DNA of 64,000 nt. Origin: Pseudomonadota bacterium. GTDB taxonomy: Bacteria; Pseudomonadota; Gammaproteobacteria; Burkholderiales; Thiobacillaceae. The notes below the pieces were generated by a model that made no database searches, had not been told where the DNA came from, and saw only the letters and a program-made list of their open reading frames with translations. The position numbers were made by a program, and so were the translations under genes. Within the stretch, counting starts at the first letter, position 1, and every line of letters begins with the position of its first letter. Where the stretch lies: assembly GCA_029558905.1 (NCBI GenBank), contig JAKQCX010000027.1:248001-312000 (forward strand), written 5' to 3'. This document shows positions 1 through 10,434 of this stretch, one piece after another.

Positions 1-387
1 GGCGAGAAGCACACCATCAATCATGCGAAATGACAGGTAGGGTTCATCACGACGCCGACATGGCAAGCGTGGCCACCTTGCGCGCCGGATGGCCAACCCC
101 CATGACGGGTGGATACAGACCGACCCATAGGCCCCTCCAAACGCCGGTTACCGCCTCCCCGCACACCACCGGCCATCCCCTGTACATCGCCGGCCATCCC
201 CCGCACGTCACGACCGTCCTCCGTACGTCGCCGGCTGTCCCCTGCTCATCGCCGGCTGTCCTTCGCAAGCCACCGGCTGTCATTCCGAACGCAGTGAGGA
301 ATCTTCGGCTGCGAATTGTGCCACCCGTCCCGGGGCGGCGATGCCAGCAGATGCGGGCTGCGGCCGCCGGCTGATGTGTCGGGCATC
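1..387. other. Non-coding left edge with degenerate repeat array
   Basis: I can support no gene here. Several overlapping open frames exist on both strands, but they are arginine/proline-rich readings of a repeat and resemble no family. The stretch holds the 21-bp array described separately and, next to it, the 3' end of a membrane-anchored fragment encoded on the minus strand. Confidence 0.6.
169..306 (+). repeat. Degenerate 21-bp tandem array ending in a 30-bp dispersed element
   Basis: Units beginning CCGGC(C/T) start at 169, 190, about 211, 231, 252 and 273, giving a 20-21 bp period with drifting sequence. The last unit runs into a 30-bp segment (277-306, core CCGAACGCAGTGAGGAATC). The same 30 bp occurs exactly, in inverted orientation, at 22632-22661, next to another 21-22 bp array. 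The segment has short complementary ends (ATTCC/GGAAT), like small palindromic intergenic repeats seen in many bacterial genomes. Unlike a CRISPR, there are no unique spacers between constant repeats. Confidence 0.75.
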
Positions 388-807
388 TCACGGACTGACT
401 CCGTCCGCCTGCAGCAGGAGCCAGATCAGCAGGAGCAGGGACAGCAGCAGCCCTGCCAGGGCCCCGGTCAGGCGAAGGACTCCACGCCGCCGCCGGACCC
501 GCGCACGCAACCGGTGCAGATGCCGGGCCAGCTCCGCCGGCGCCTCGTCGATGAACTGGCGCATGGCGTCTTCACCCTGCAGGATGGCCGTGAAATGCCC
601 GGCCGGGTTGTTCCAGCTCACCAGCCATTGGCGTCCGTCGAAGCCGCCGACGCGCAGGTCCAGACTGCTGGCGGGAGCGGTGTACCAGTGCCCGCGGCCA
701 TGTATCTCCAGCACCCCATTCTCGAAATGGGCCAGGGCCTTCTGGCCCGCGGCCGGCAGGGAGGGGCCAAAGAGCAGAACCTTGAATTCAGGTCTGGGCA
801 GGCGCAT
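388..807 (-). CDS. Small membrane-anchored protein, possible remnant of an M48-type protease N-terminus
   Basis: This 139-residue protein has a soluble, probably beta-rich first part (about residues 5-75), a run of arginines (RARVRRRR, about 100-107), then one hydrophobic segment (about 113-132) and a seven-residue tail. The layout resembles the N-terminal domain plus first transmembrane helix seen in some M48-family metalloproteases, but the zinc motif HExxH and everything after the helix are absent. It may be a truncated gene or a genuine small inner-membrane protein. Its 3' end lies about 80 bp from the repeat element at 277-306, which could mark a rearrangement. It is divergently transcribed from the nitroreductase. 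Family assignment is weak. Confidence 0.5.
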   Translation of the reverse strand: MRLPRPEFKVLLFGPSLPAAGQKALAHFENGVLEIHGRGHWYTAPASSLDLRVGGFDGRQWLVSWNNPAGHFTAILQGEDAMRQFIDEAPAELARHLHRLRARVRRRRGVLRLTGALAGLLLSLLLLIWLLLQADGVSP

Positions 808-836
808 ATGCGGAGGGTTCAGAGAAGGTGGCTAGA

Positions 837-1484
837 ATGCCGGATCAGTTCGAGAAAACCAACATGCCCCAGAATCCAAACGTACCGTTGCTGGACGTCT
901 TCCAGCGTCGCCATGCCTGCCACGGCTTTCAGCCGGACATCCCTCTGACCCCGGCCGATCTGGAATTCATCCTGGAGGCCGGTCGTTTGTCGCCTTCCTC
1001 CTTCGGCCTGGAACAATGGAAGTTCCTGGTCCTCTCCCATCCGACCCACAAGGCCGCCATGCAGGAGGCCTGTTTCCGCCAGCCCCAGGTGGGTTCCGCC
1101 AGTGCCCTGGTGGTGATCCTGGCCAAGATCGCGGAACTGGATCCGGATCATGCCTACACGCGCAGGCTGCTGGCGCGGGAATATCCCGGCGAGGCCTTCG
1201 CCTCCGCCCTGGAAAACTACCGCACCTTCCACGCCAGTACCGACGTGAAGGCCTGGAGCGTGAGCCAGTGCCACATCGCCGCCGCCAACATGATGACCGC
1301 CGCGGCCGGCATAGGCATCGACTCCTGCGCCATCGGCGGTTTCCTGCCGGAACGGGTGGTGCATATCCTGGAAATCGATCCGGCCGCCTACGAGGTGGCC
1401 CTGGTGCTGGCCCTGGGTCGGTGTGCCCAGCCTGCCGGCGAGAAGCTGCGCCTGCCCCTGGCGGAGCTGGTGACCTACCGCTGA
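837..1484 (+). CDS. Nitroreductase-family NAD(P)H oxidoreductase
   Basis: 215-residue flavin-dependent oxidoreductase of the nitroreductase fold. These enzymes use FMN and NAD(P)H to reduce nitro compounds, quinones or related acceptors in the cytoplasm. Visible family marks are the N-terminal RRHACHGF stretch, RLSPSSFGLEQWKF (FMN-binding and start of the core helix), and the C-terminal region around ALGRCAQP. The ATG at 837 was chosen because AGAGAAGG lies 8 nt upstream; an in-frame GTG at 828 and an ATG at 864 are alternatives. The physiological substrate cannot be deduced. VanZ follows 11 bp later and is probably co-transcribed. Confidence 0.85.
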   Translation: MPDQFEKTNMPQNPNVPLLDVFQRRHACHGFQPDIPLTPADLEFILEAGRLSPSSFGLEQWKFLVLSHPTHKAAMQEACFRQPQVGSASALVVILAKIAELDPDHAYTRRLLAREYPGEAFASALENYRTFHASTDVKAWSVSQCHIAAANMMTAAAGIGIDSCAIGGFLPERVVHILEIDPAAYEVALVLALGRCAQPAGEKLRLPLAELVTYR

Positions 1485-1495
1485 GCGCGGCCGAC

Positions 1496-1888
1496 ATGGG
1501 CCTGCGTCCCTGCTGGCTCGCACTGGGCTGGTTGCTTGTGGCGGCGGTGTGCTGGCTGTCCCTCACCACCCAGCCCCCGGACCTGGGGGAGCAAGATGGC
1601 GACAAGCTCGGCCACCTGCTGGCCTATTTCAGTCTCATGGCCTGGTGGGGTCAGCTGGATGTCCGTCGCAACCTTCTGCTGGGGCTGTTCCTGCTCCTGG
1701 GCCTGATGCTGGAGGGTCTCCAGGGCCTCATCCCCATGCGTCAGCCCAGCGGCCTGGACATGCTGGCCAATGCCACCGGAGCGGGTCTGGGTTGGCTGAT
1801 CACCCGCGCCTGGCCCGACTGGCTGCCCCGCCTGGAAAGACGCTGGCGGGCGTGCTGCGTGCGCGGCCGATCGCGCGCACGTCCCTGA
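1496..1888 (+). CDS. VanZ-family membrane protein
   Basis: 130-residue protein with about four hydrophobic segments. It carries the VanZ-like signature DKLGHLLAYFSLM in the first half and a conserved acidic/proline region (LEGLQGLIPMR...SGLDMLANATGA) before the last helix. VanZ proteins are integral membrane proteins; the founding member gives low-level teicoplanin resistance, but most chromosomal copies have no known role. It starts 11 bp after the nitroreductase stop. The C-terminus is arginine-rich and faces the cytoplasm in the simplest topology. Function beyond family membership is unknown. Confidence 0.8.
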   Translation: MGLRPCWLALGWLLVAAVCWLSLTTQPPDLGEQDGDKLGHLLAYFSLMAWWGQLDVRRNLLLGLFLLLGLMLEGLQGLIPMRQPSGLDMLANATGAGLGWLITRAWPDWLPRLERRWRACCVRGRSRARP

Positions 1889-1972
1889 CCCGGGCGCAGG
1901 GCCTGCCCAGGGCGTATCGGCGCCTTCAACGCCGGATTAAAGCCGGGCCGAGCCTGGCCGATATTCTGTCCC

Positions 1973-3100
1973 ATGCCTTCCAGTACGCCACAGGGACCGG
2001 GCCGCGGCATGCAAGCCAATCCCCCCGCCACCATCCTCATCGTCGACGATCTACCGGAAAACCTGCTCGTTCTGGGTGGGCTCCTGCGCTCCTCCTATCA
2101 GGTGCTTGCCGCGAATTCAGGCGAGAAGGCCTTGCGCATCGCGCGCAACACGCCGCATCCGGATCTGATCCTGCTGGATGTGATGATGCCCGGCATGGAC
2201 GGCTACCAGGTGTTCGATGCGCTGCGCCAGGATATGGCCACCCGTGCCATTCCCGTCATCTTCGTCACCTCGCTGGACGATCTGCAGGCGGAACTGCGCG
2301 GGCTGGACCTTGGCGCCGTGGACTACATCACCAAGCCCGTCATCCCGCCCATTGTCCTGGCGCGGGTACGCACCCAGCTGGAACTCAAGCGTGCCCGTGA
2401 TCTGCTGTCAGGCCAGAACGTCTACCTGGAAGCCGAGGTGGCACGCCGTGTCGCGGAGAACGATCTCACCCAGCTGGTCAGCATCCGGGCCCTGGCGCAC
2501 CTGGCGGAGACCAAGGACCCGGAAACCGGCAACCACATCCTGCGTACTCAGGGCTATGTGCGCGAGCTGGCCCTTCTGCTGCGCGCGCACCCCCGCTTCC
2601 GGGATACGCTCAGCGAGCGCTACATCGACCTGCTGACCCGCTCCGCGCCCTTGCATGACATCGGCAAGGTCGGCATCCCCGACAGCATCCTGCAAAAACC
2701 CGGCCCTCTCACCGCGGAAGAGTGGTCGATCATGAAGACCCATACGCGCATCGGCGCAGAGGCCATCGAGCGGGCGGAACGGGATGCGGAGTGCGCGCTC
2801 GATTTTCTGACCCTGGCCAAGGAAATCTCGCTGCGCCACCATGAAAAATGGGATGGCAGCGGCTATCCGGATGGCCTGGCGGGCGACGCCATTCCGCTGT
2901 CCGCCCGCATCATGGCACTGGCCGATGTGTTCGACGCACTCATCATGCGCCGGGTCTACAAGCCGGCCATGGACATGGAGGATGCCATCCTCTTCATCCA
3001 GCAGGCGCGCGGACGGCATTTCGATCCGGACATGACCGATGTCTTTTGCGAGCACCGCGAGATTTTCTTCGACATCGCGCGCCGCTTAAGTGACGCATGA
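1973..3100 (+). CDS. Response regulator with HD-GYP cyclic-di-GMP phosphodiesterase output domain
   Basis: 375 residues: a receiver domain (about 20-140) with phospho-acceptor Asp69 in [10 protein letters not shown], a short helical linker (about 145-180), then an HD-GYP domain (about 185-370). The catalytic signatures are intact: H228-D229 in [10 protein letters not shown] and [11 protein letters not shown] at 289-299. HD-GYP domains hydrolyse cyclic-di-GMP, so phosphorylation probably tunes motility, biofilm or other c-di-GMP outputs. The next gene, a giant hybrid histidine kinase, starts before this one ends, making it the obvious cognate kinase. ATG 1973 is used; ATG 2009 is an alternative and neither has a strong ribosome site. 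Confidence 0.92.
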   Translation: MPSSTPQGPGRGMQANPPATILIVDDLPENLLVLGGLLRSSYQVLAANSGEKALRIARNTPHPDLILLDVMMPGMDGYQVFDALRQDMATRAIPVIFVTSLDDLQAELRGLDLGAVDYITKPVIPPIVLARVRTQLELKRARDLLSGQNVYLEAEVARRVAENDLTQLVSIRALAHLAETKDPETGNHILRTQGYVRELALLLRAHPRFRDTLSERYIDLLTRSAPLHDIGKVGIPDSILQKPGPLTAEEWSIMKTHTRIGAEAIERAERDAECALDFLTLAKEISLRHHEKWDGSGYPDGLAGDAIPLSARIMALADVFDALIMRRVYKPAMDMEDAILFIQQARGRHFDPDMTDVFCEHREIFFDIARRLSDA

Positions 3101-6100
3101 CGACATGGGAGAGGCGTCCCGGAGTCCTGCATCCGCCTTGCCACCCGACCCGGACCCGACGGCAACGCCCGTGCCTGTCCGGCACGCTCCGCCGGGGTGG
3201 CTCAAACAGGTCGTTCTCGCGCTGGTCATCGGCCTCACGGGCACGGGGCTCCTGTTCGACAACTACCTACAGCAAAGACACAGGCTGGAGCAGGAGCTGT
3301 CCGCCATCGCCAGGATGCGCGCCTTCCGTGTTGCCGATTGGCTCAGGGAGCGGCACAACGACATGCGCCTGCTGCATGGCTCCGAGGTCCTGTCCAGCCT
3401 CTTCGTGCGCTGGCGCCAGCAGGGAGACGAGGCCGCGTTCGCCAGGTTGAAACAGCACCTGCTGCAGCTCATCTCGACCGCTCAGTTCAAGCAGGTTCAA
3501 CTGCTGGATGGTCACGGTCGCGACCTCTGGCGCGTCAGCCGCGGACCGCGGCGCTCCGGCATGCCGGAGCGCCTGCGCCTGCCGGCAGCCGCACACGCGC
3601 GCGGCACCGGCATGCTCCCCCCGTACCGGGATGCCGGCGGCAACTTCCATCTGGACTTCTTCGCGACACTGCCCGTGCCGGCACCCATGGTGGCACCGGT
3701 CGTCGTCCTGCACTCCGATGTCATGCCCCGCAGGGCCTCGGGCATCGATGCCTGGCCGGCACCGGATGATGCGGACGAAGTCGTCCTGTACCGCCAAGAG
3801 GGAGAAAAGATCTCCCTGCTCAATGAAGCCCGCTCCGGCGGCCAGACCGAGTTTTCCGTCCAGCCCGGCGCGGCCGACATGGAACTGCTTGGCAGCCAGG
3901 CGCTGCAGGACCCCTCGCGCGCGGGAAGTCTGCTTGTGGGGCGCGACTACCGGGGTGTCGCGGTCCTGGGTGTGAGCCAGCAGGTGGCCGGCACGGACTG
4001 GGTGCTCATCGCCAAGATCGATGCGTCCGAGTTCCGGCGGCGTGTCCTGGCCAGCAGCCAGTGGATCTTCATCGGCACGCTGCTGTGTCTACTGTCGGGC
4101 GCGGCCATGCTGCATCTGGCCCAGCTGCGCCGCAGGCTGAGCCATGACCAGGCGGTACAGCAGGCGCAGAGGGAGCGCCTGCGGGCACTGCGCCTGCTGG
4201 CCGCCATCGTCAACAGTTCCGAGGATGCCATCTTCGCCAAGGACGTGCGTGGCAGGTATCTGCTCTACAACCGGGCGACCGCCCGGTTCATCGGCAGACA
4301 GAGCCAGGATGCCCTGGGCCAGGACGATACGGACCTGCTGCCCGCGGAAGTGGCCGCCCAACTGCGTGCCAACGATCAGCGCGTGATGGACGGAAAATGC
4401 ACGCTCACCTTCGAGGAGACGCTGGAGACCCCGCAAGGCAAGCATGTCTTCATGGTCGTCAAGGGCGTGTTGCAGGACGATGCGCAGCATGTCATCGGTA
4501 CCTACGGCATCGCGCGCGACATCACCGCCCAGAAGGATGCGCTCGTGGCCCTGGAGGAAAGCGAGCGCAGCTTCCGCTCGCTGGCGGAGCAGATTCCCGC
4601 CGTGCTCTACCGCGCCTCTCTCGACCATCTTTTCCATGCCTTCTATACAAGCCCGCGCGTGGCCCAGTGGGGTTATAGCCCGGAGGAATGGCGCGCCGAG
4701 CCGGATTTCTGGCTGCGGTGCATACACCCCGAGGATCGGGCGCGGGTGCTGGCGGAGATGAACGCCTGGCAGGCGGGCGATGGCGTGCTGACCCTGGAAT
4801 ACCGGCTCAGGACCAAGAACGGCGATTGGCGGCATATCCGGGACGAGGGGCAGGTCATGGCCAACGCCATGGGAGACGAGGCCTGCTACCAGGGCCTGAT
4901 GCTGGACGTCACCGCGCAGCACGAGCTGGAGGAACATCTCCGGGCCGCGCGCACGCGCGCGGATCTGCTGGCCGAAGCGCTGAACCGTTCCTCCCAGGCA
5001 TTCTGCATAAACTTTCCGGATGGCCGTCTGGGCCTGCACAACCCGGCCTTTCTCGATCTGGTGGGTTACTCGGCGGAGGAGATCGCCCAGCTGGACTGGA
5101 TGCGGGACCTGACTCCGCCGGAATGGCTGCCCATCGAGCAGGCCAGGCTGGAGGAGCTAAACGGCAGCGGCCAGCCCGTGCGTTATGAAAAGGAATACCT
5201 GCGCAAGGATGGCAGCCGCGTGCCCATCGAGCTGGTGGCGCAGGTGGTGCCGGACGCGGCCGGACGGCCCGATTACTACTTCTCCTTCATCACCGACATC
5301 AGCGAACGCAAGCGCCACCACGATCTGCTGGAGATGACGGCGCGCAGGGCCCAGGCCCTGATGGAACTGCCCCGGATGGCGGAAGACCTGGATGCCGGCG
5401 GCTTTCTGCAACGGGGCCTGGAGATGGCCGGGCACCTCACCGGCTGCGACGTGGTCCTCGCCCATCTCGTGCGCGACGACGCGGCGACCATGGAACTGGT
5501 GGCCTGCACCCGGGCCGCGCGGGAGCGCTTTCCCGAACTCACCCGCGACGGTTCCCTGCCCATCGGCCAGGACGGCCCCTGGGCCGAGGCCGTGCACCAG
5601 CGCCGGACGGTGATCATGGGGGCGTGCGGTGCTTCTGCCTGCGTGCCTGCGGCCCATCCGGACCGGGCCCCCGCGCCGCACGTGCTCGTCGTGCCGGTCC
5701 TCGAGGTGGACGGGGTGCGCATGCTGTTCAGCCTCGCCGGCAAGCGCACGCCCTTCACGGAGCCGGATGCCGACACCCTGCGGCTGCTGGCCAACGAGAT
5801 TTGGAGCCTGCGGGAGAAGCGTCGCAGCCTGCTTGCCCTGCGCGCCAGCGAATCCCTGCATGCCATGGTGCTGAGCGCCCTGGGGGAAGGCGTGTACGGC
5901 GTCGACCCGGACGGGCGCTGCACCTTCATCAATGCCGCCGCGCTCGCCATGCTGGGCTTCAGCGAAGCGGAAGTCCTGGGCCAACCGCAGCACGAGCTGT
6001 TTCATCATCAGCATCCACAGGGCGACCCTTACCCGCTGCACGCCTGCCCCATCTACAAGACCCAGCGCGATGGCGTTCCACGCCAGGTGGAGGACCACTT

Positions 6101-8549
6101 CATCCGCAAGGACGGCAGCAGCTTTCCCATCGATCTGATCGTTACACCCATGGTCTCGGAAGGTAGGCGGCTCGGCGTGGTGGCCGCATTCCAGGACATC
6201 AGCGTGCGGAAATCCACCGAGACGCGCCTGCGCCAGCTGGCGCAGGCGCTGGAACAGAGCCCGGAGAGCGTGCTCATCACCGACCTGCACGCACGGATCG
6301 AATACGTCAATCAGGCCTTCCTGGACAACAGCGGATACAGCCTCGACGAAGTCCTGGGGCAAAATCCGCGCATCCTGCAGTCGGGCAGGACGGATCGCAC
6401 CACCTACGAAGCCCTTTGGACCAGCCTGACACAGGGACGTGCGTGGAAGGGCGAGTTCGTCAACCAGCGCAAGGACGGCAGCCACTATGTGGAATTCGCC
6501 ATCATCAGCCCCCTGCGCCAGGAAGATGGGCGTGTCACCCACTACGTGGCGGTGAAACGGGACATCACCGAGCAGAAGCGCCTCGGCGAGGAGCTGGACC
6601 GGTACCGCCACCACCTCGAGGACCTGGTCCAGCAACGTACGATCGAGCTGGAGCAGGCGCGCCAGGCCGCCGAGTCGGCCAGCAAGGCCAAGAGCGCCTT
6701 CCTGGCCAACATGAGCCACGAGATCCGTACCCCCATGAACGCCATCCTGGGCCTTGCCCATCTGCTCAAGCGCGACGCGCGGGACGCGGGACAGAGAGAG
6801 CGTCTGGTCAAGGTCGAGTACGCGGCCAAGCACCTGCTGGGCCTCATCAACGACACCCTGGATCTATCCAAGATCGAGGCCGGCAAGCTCCTGCTGTACC
6901 AGGAAGAGTTCACCCTCGACGCGGTCCTGGATCACGTGGCCTCCATGATCGCGGACAGCGCCCAGACAAAAGGGTTGCGCGTGCTGGTCGACCGGGACGA
7001 CGCACCCACCTGGCTGCGCGGCGACACCATGCGCCTGCGCCAGGCGCTGCTCAACTTTGCCAGCAATGCCGTCAAATTCACCGAGCAGGGCAGCATCCAC
7101 CTGCGTGCCAGGCACCTGCAAGAGGCCGACGGGGAACTGTTGGTGCGGTTCGAGGTGCAGGACACGGGCATGGGCGTGGCCCCGGAACAACAGGACAGGC
7201 TGTTCCAGGCCTTCGAGCAGGCCGACGCCAGTACCACACGGAAATTCGGCGGTACCGGCCTGGGTCTGGCCATCACCCGGAAACTGGCGCATCTGATGGG
7301 CGGCGAGGCAGGCATGGAGAGCGAACCGGGACGTGGCAGCCTGTTCTGGTTCACCGCCCGCCTCGGCCGCGGCACGGGCATCAGGCCCGACCGGCCCGAG
7401 GCGCATCTCGCCAGCGAGGACATGCTGCGCGCGCGTCATGCCGGCGCGCGCGTGCTGGTCGTGGAAGACAACGCAATCAACCGCGAGGTGGCCATGGGCC
7501 TGCTGCGGGCCGCGGACCTGAGCGTGGACTGTGTCAACAACGGGCAGGAGGCGCTGGAGAGGGTGCGGGCGGGCTCCTACGATCTGATCCTCATGGATAT
7601 GCAGATGCCCGTAATGGGAGGGCTGGAGGCCACGCGCAAGTTGCGCGCGCAGCCGGGACTGGAGCGGCTGCCCATCCTCGCCATGACCGCCAATGCCTTC
7701 GAGGAGGACCGCATGGCCTGTGCCGAGGCGGGCATGAACGACTTCGTGAGCAAACCGGTCGAACCGGAATCTCTCTATGCCACGCTGCTCAAGTGGCTGC
7801 CCGCCGGACAGCCACCTGCGGATGCGGGGGGCGATCCGGCCGCGCCCGTGCGGACAGCAGGGCCGCCGCTGTCCGCACCTGACCTGTTGCGGCGGCTGAC
7901 CCACATGCATGGGCTGGATGTGGACAGGGGCCTGCGTTCCGTCAACGCAGATCCGGATCGCTATCTGCGCCTGCTGCGTCTCTTCGCGGAAAACCATCGG
8001 GACGACATCTCCCGGCTGTCACGGCTGCTGGCGGCGGGTGACCGCCAGGGCGCGCATCACATCGCCCATGCCATCAAGGGTGTGAGCGCGACTCTCGGAC
8101 TCACCCGGGTAGGCGCGGCCGCGGCGGACATGGAATCCCTGCTGCGGCGCGCGGATGGCGCGGAGATCGCGCTCACTCCCCACCTGGATGAGCTCGCCAG
8201 GGCCATGGAGACACTGATCCCGCTGTTCGTGGAAAATGTGCCCGCGGCCTGCGTGCCCCCGCCGATCCCCGATCCCGATCCCGCGGCGGGCGCCGACCTG
8301 CTGCGTGAACTGATGCGCCTGACGACAGGAAGCAATACCCTCGCCATCGAATTGGCCCATGCACAGACGGCCGTTCTGTCCAGCCTGCTGGGCGGCGACG
8401 CCGCGCGCTTCATCGGCTTGCTCGAATGCTTCGAATTTGAACAGGCGGCTGAATTGCTCGCACAACACCCATCGGCCTGCATGGCCGCGGCATCCGCGCC
8501 CGGTACGGGCCTCAGTGACGGGCTGGCTCCATCACCGCGTCCAGATTGA
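3090..8549 (+). CDS. Multi-PAS hybrid sensor histidine kinase with receiver and Hpt domains
   Basis: 1819 residues. Order: first membrane helix (about 36-56), periplasmic sensor region, second helix (about 327-347), three PAS domains (about 370-745), a GAF-like region (about 755-915), two more PAS domains (about 925-1165), coiled coil, HisKA with His1210 in MSHEIRTP, HATPase (NAVKF, GTGLGL), receiver with Asp1503 (LILMDMQMP), and an Hpt domain with His1660 in HAIKG. This is a complete internal phosphorelay. The GTG start at 3090 overlaps the HD-GYP gene by 11 bp (ATG 3105 is an alternative), so the two are probably translated together. The last 38 bp overlap the convergent gcvR. The signal is unknown; PAS/GAF domains often bind haem, flavin or small ligands. 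Confidence 0.93.
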   Translation: MTHDDMGEASRSPASALPPDPDPTATPVPVRHAPPGWLKQVVLALVIGLTGTGLLFDNYLQQRHRLEQELSAIARMRAFRVADWLRERHNDMRLLHGSEVLSSLFVRWRQQGDEAAFARLKQHLLQLISTAQFKQVQLLDGHGRDLWRVSRGPRRSGMPERLRLPAAAHARGTGMLPPYRDAGGNFHLDFFATLPVPAPMVAPVVVLHSDVMPRRASGIDAWPAPDDADEVVLYRQEGEKISLLNEARSGGQTEFSVQPGAADMELLGSQALQDPSRAGSLLVGRDYRGVAVLGVSQQVAGTDWVLIAKIDASEFRRRVLASSQWIFIGTLLCLLSGAAMLHLAQLRRRLSHDQAVQQAQRERLRALRLLAAIVNSSEDAIFAKDVRGRYLLYNRATARFIGRQSQDALGQDDTDLLPAEVAAQLRANDQRVMDGKCTLTFEETLETPQGKHVFMVVKGVLQDDAQHVIGTYGIARDITAQKDALVALEESERSFRSLAEQIPAVLYRASLDHLFHAFYTSPRVAQWGYSPEEWRAEPDFWLRCIHPEDRARVLAEMNAWQAGDGVLTLEYRLRTKNGDWRHIRDEGQVMANAMGDEACYQGLMLDVTAQHELEEHLRAARTRADLLAEALNRSSQAFCINFPDGRLGLHNPAFLDLVGYSAEEIAQLDWMRDLTPPEWLPIEQARLEELNGSGQPVRYEKEYLRKDGSRVPIELVAQVVPDAAGRPDYYFSFITDISERKRHHDLLEMTARRAQALMELPRMAEDLDAGGFLQRGLEMAGHLTGCDVVLAHLVRDDAATMELVACTRAARERFPELTRDGSLPIGQDGPWAEAVHQRRTVIMGACGASACVPAAHPDRAPAPHVLVVPVLEVDGVRMLFSLAGKRTPFTEPDADTLRLLANEIWSLREKRRSLLALRASESLHAMVLSALGEGVYGVDPDGRCTFINAAALAMLGFSEAEVLGQPQHELFHHQHPQGDPYPLHACPIYKTQRDGVPRQVEDHFIRKDGSSFPIDLIVTPMVSEGRRLGVVAAFQDISVRKSTETRLRQLAQALEQSPESVLITDLHARIEYVNQAFLDNSGYSLDEVLGQNPRILQSGRTDRTTYEALWTSLTQGRAWKGEFVNQRKDGSHYVEFAIISPLRQEDGRVTHYVAVKRDITEQKRLGEELDRYRHHLEDLVQQRTIELEQARQAAESASKAKSAFLANMSHEIRTPMNAILGLAHLLKRDARDAGQRERLVKVEYAAKHLLGLINDTLDLSKIEAGKLLLYQEEFTLDAVLDHVASMIADSAQTKGLRVLVDRDDAPTWLRGDTMRLRQALLNFASNAVKFTEQGSIHLRARHLQEADGELLVRFEVQDTGMGVAPEQQDRLFQAFEQADASTTRKFGGTGLGLAITRKLAHLMGGEAGMESEPGRGSLFWFTARLGRGTGIRPDRPEAHLASEDMLRARHAGARVLVVEDNAINREVAMGLLRAADLSVDCVNNGQEALERVRAGSYDLILMDMQMPVMGGLEATRKLRAQPGLERLPILAMTANAFEEDRMACAEAGMNDFVSKPVEPESLYATLLKWLPAGQPPADAGGDPAAPVRTAGPPLSAPDLLRRLTHMHGLDVDRGLRSVNADPDRYLRLLRLFAENHRDDISRLSRLLAAGDRQGAHHIAHAIKGVSATLGLTRVGAAAADMESLLRRADGAEIALTPHLDELARAMETLIPLFVENVPAACVPPPIPDPDPAAGADLLRELMRLTTGSNTLAIELAHAQTAVLSSLLGGDAARFIGLLECFEFEQAAELLAQHPSACMAAASAPGTGLSDGLAPSPRPD

Positions 8550-9048
8550 GGCTGTCGCAGTAATCGAAGAAATCACCCCGCAGGGTGGGCAGATGCAGGT
8601 CTGCGGGCACGCCGATGGTGATGTCCACCGAGAACATGGGTGTGCCGGTATGGGGCGCAAGGTAGGTTTCGGTGCTCAGCGCCTCGATGTTGATGCCCTG
8701 GCGGGAGAAGAATTCCGCCAGCTTGTGCACGATCCCGGGTTGATCCATGGCCACCACGTTGACCCGATAGGGCACCAGGGGCTTGACGCGTTGTGCCGCG
8801 CGCGTGCGCTGGCACAGCAGGGTCATGCCCAGTTCATCGCCGATGGCCGTTGCACGGTCCTCCAGCCTGCTGAGGGCGTGCCAGGGGCCGGATACCAGCA
8901 TGAGGATGGCGAATTGCCCACCCAGCACCGCCATGCGTGACTCCCCGATGCTGCAGCCGGTATCCAGGATGCGGCTGGTGAAGCGTTCCACCAGGCCGAT
9001 CCGATCTTCACCGGAGGCGGTGATGGCCAGGTAGTCATGGGTGTGCAT
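8512..9048 (-). CDS. gcvR: Glycine cleavage system repressor-like protein, two ACT domains
   Basis: 178 residues comprising two ACT domains: residues about 5-85 ([19 protein letters not shown]) and about 92-170 ([28 protein letters not shown]). This is the GcvR organisation; in E. coli GcvR binds glycine and modulates the activator GcvA by protein contact, without binding DNA itself. No gcvA or gcv operon is in view, so its partner here is inferred. An upstream in-frame start would add 16 proline-rich residues; [10 protein letters not shown] was preferred as the typical family start. The 3' end overlaps the histidine kinase gene tail-to-tail. Confidence 0.8.
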   Translation of the reverse strand: MHTHDYLAITASGEDRIGLVERFTSRILDTGCSIGESRMAVLGGQFAILMLVSGPWHALSRLEDRATAIGDELGMTLLCQRTRAAQRVKPLVPYRVNVVAMDQPGIVHKLAEFFSRQGINIEALSTETYLAPHTGTPMFSVDITIGVPADLHLPTLRGDFFDYCDSLNLDAVMEPARH

Positions 9049-9138
9049 GGGGGGCTCGGGGGCAGGGCGACGAGCCCCGCATTGTAAGCCAGGCATGCAT
9101 GGGTGGAACCGCGCCGGGGTGAGGCCGCGTTTGGCCGT

Positions 9139-9864
9139 TCAGGCAGGTGACCGGCCGCGCGCGCGGGCTGGCGGAGCGAAGTCGGCCGTGCGCGCCCCAT
9201 CTGCCCGGGGACACATGTCCGCCAGGGCGCATGCCGCGCAGCGCGGTCGGGGCCGGCAGACACCCTTGCCCAGGGCGACGACGAGGGCGTGGTATTCGTT
9301 GTAGAGGGCGACATCCGCCGGCAGGTGACGGTGGAAGCAGGCCTGGATCCCGGCGTAGCGCTCGTGTCCCGTCAACAGTCCCAGGCGGCCGAAGATACGC
9401 CGGGTGTAGGCATCCACCACGAAGCTGGGCAGCTCCAGGGCATAGAGCAGGATGGAGTCCGCGGTTTCCTCGCCCACGCCATGCACGGCCAGCAGGCGTG
9501 CACGCAGCTCGCGCACCGGGAATGCCTGGGCCAGGCGGATGGGGTCGCGCGCCACCCCCGCGTCCCGCAGGAACCGACACAGGGTCAGCAGGCGATGGGT
9601 CTTGACGTTGTAGCAGCCAGCGGGGCGGATGTGCCGCGCCAATTCCTCCGGTGGCATCGCCAGAATGGCCGGACAGGACAGGGCACGCGCCGCCTTCAGG
9701 TTGGCAATGGCCTTTTCCACGTTGCTCCAGGCCGTGTTCTGGGTGAGCACCGCCCCCACCATCACCTCGAACGGGCTGTCTCCGGGCCACCAGTCCTGAT
9801 GCCCGAAGGCAGCCAGGAGCCGGTCATGGACCTGCAGCCAGACGGCGGCTTCAGCGTGGGCCAT
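9139..9864 (-). CDS. Endonuclease III-like HhH-GPD DNA glycosylase lacking the catalytic lysine
   Basis: 241 residues. It shows a helix-hairpin-helix (HGVGEETADSI) followed by the conserved catalytic aspartate region (FVVDAYTRRI) and a C-terminal iron-sulfur loop C-x5-C-x2-C-x5-C (CRPRPRCAACALADMC). In endonuclease III the residue after the hairpin glycine is a lysine that acts as AP-lyase nucleophile (GRKTAN); here it is glutamate (GEETAD). A monofunctional base-excision glycosylase is therefore more likely than a glycosylase/lyase. A true nth is present at 57687-58319. Its start overlaps the end of the upstream lipoprotein gene by 14 bp, suggesting co-translation. Confidence 0.85.
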   Translation of the reverse strand: MAHAEAAVWLQVHDRLLAAFGHQDWWPGDSPFEVMVGAVLTQNTAWSNVEKAIANLKAARALSCPAILAMPPEELARHIRPAGCYNVKTHRLLTLCRFLRDAGVARDPIRLAQAFPVRELRARLLAVHGVGEETADSILLYALELPSFVVDAYTRRIFGRLGLLTGHERYAGIQACFHRHLPADVALYNEYHALVVALGKGVCRPRPRCAACALADMCPRADGARTADFAPPARARGRSPA

Positions 9865-10381
9865 GCAGATCCAGGCTGATGCGCCGGCCCAGGGCGTCCC
9901 GGATTTGCGCCAGGGTCAGGTGTCGCATGATGGGGATGCCGGGCATGTACTGGTTGCTCATGCAGGTCAGGCTACGGGCTGCCTGGGGATTGGCAGCCAG
10001 CAGGAAGGCGGTCTTGTAGTAGATGTGGCTGGGGCCGTTGTCGTGGCCGAGGCCTACCCGCAAGAAGGCGGTGGGCGGGACGGGCATGCCGGCAAAGGTT
10101 TCCACGCTGCGGCGGATGTCCAGGATGGCGAAGCGGCCCGGTGCCACGTGCTGCCGTTCGTCACGGACCGTATCCAGCTCGAATACACAGAAGGGGTCTT
10201 GTTCCTGTATCGCGTTGAAGGGTACGGGCTGGCCGTATTGCAGGCGCAGGCTGGCCGCTCCCGCCGGGATTTCCAGGGGTACGTGCAGGTGCAGGTAGCC
10301 GATGGGCGGAGCGTCGGGTGGCACCTTGGCACAGGCCGCCAGCACCAGGGTGGATGCGAGCAAGAAAAGGGCACGGGACAT
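9851..10381 (-). CDS. Predicted lipoprotein of unknown function
   Basis: 176-residue protein with a lipoprotein signal sequence (ALFLLASTLVLAAC) in which the lipobox LAAC places the lipidated cysteine at about residue 17. The start MSRALF was chosen because it gives a standard signal peptide; a longer form would prepend 17 residues. The mature part begins with a proline-rich stretch and then a mixed soluble domain, with one further pair of cysteines (FCVFELD and LTCMSNQ). No domain was recognised. It overlaps the downstream DNA glycosylase gene and is divergent from hslR. Confidence 0.7.
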   Translation of the reverse strand: MSRALFLLASTLVLAACAKVPPDAPPIGYLHLHVPLEIPAGAASLRLQYGQPVPFNAIQEQDPFCVFELDTVRDERQHVAPGRFAILDIRRSVETFAGMPVPPTAFLRVGLGHDNGPSHIYYKTAFLLAANPQAARSLTCMSNQYMPGIPIMRHLTLAQIRDALGRRISLDLHGPR

Positions 10382-10434
10382 GGGGGCGGGAGGCAAGGGG
10401 TGGATGAGCGATGGAGTCACGTTATGATGCACCC

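Noticed and set aside
169-306. Possible CRISPR array
   Set aside because: The 21-bp period is too short for repeat plus spacer, units are contiguous and all diverged, and no cas gene is present. The same holds for 22652-22885.
5157-6833. 558-codon minus-strand frame inside the hybrid kinase gene
   Set aside because: Lies wholly inside conserved PAS and HisKA coding sequence; no family resemblance.
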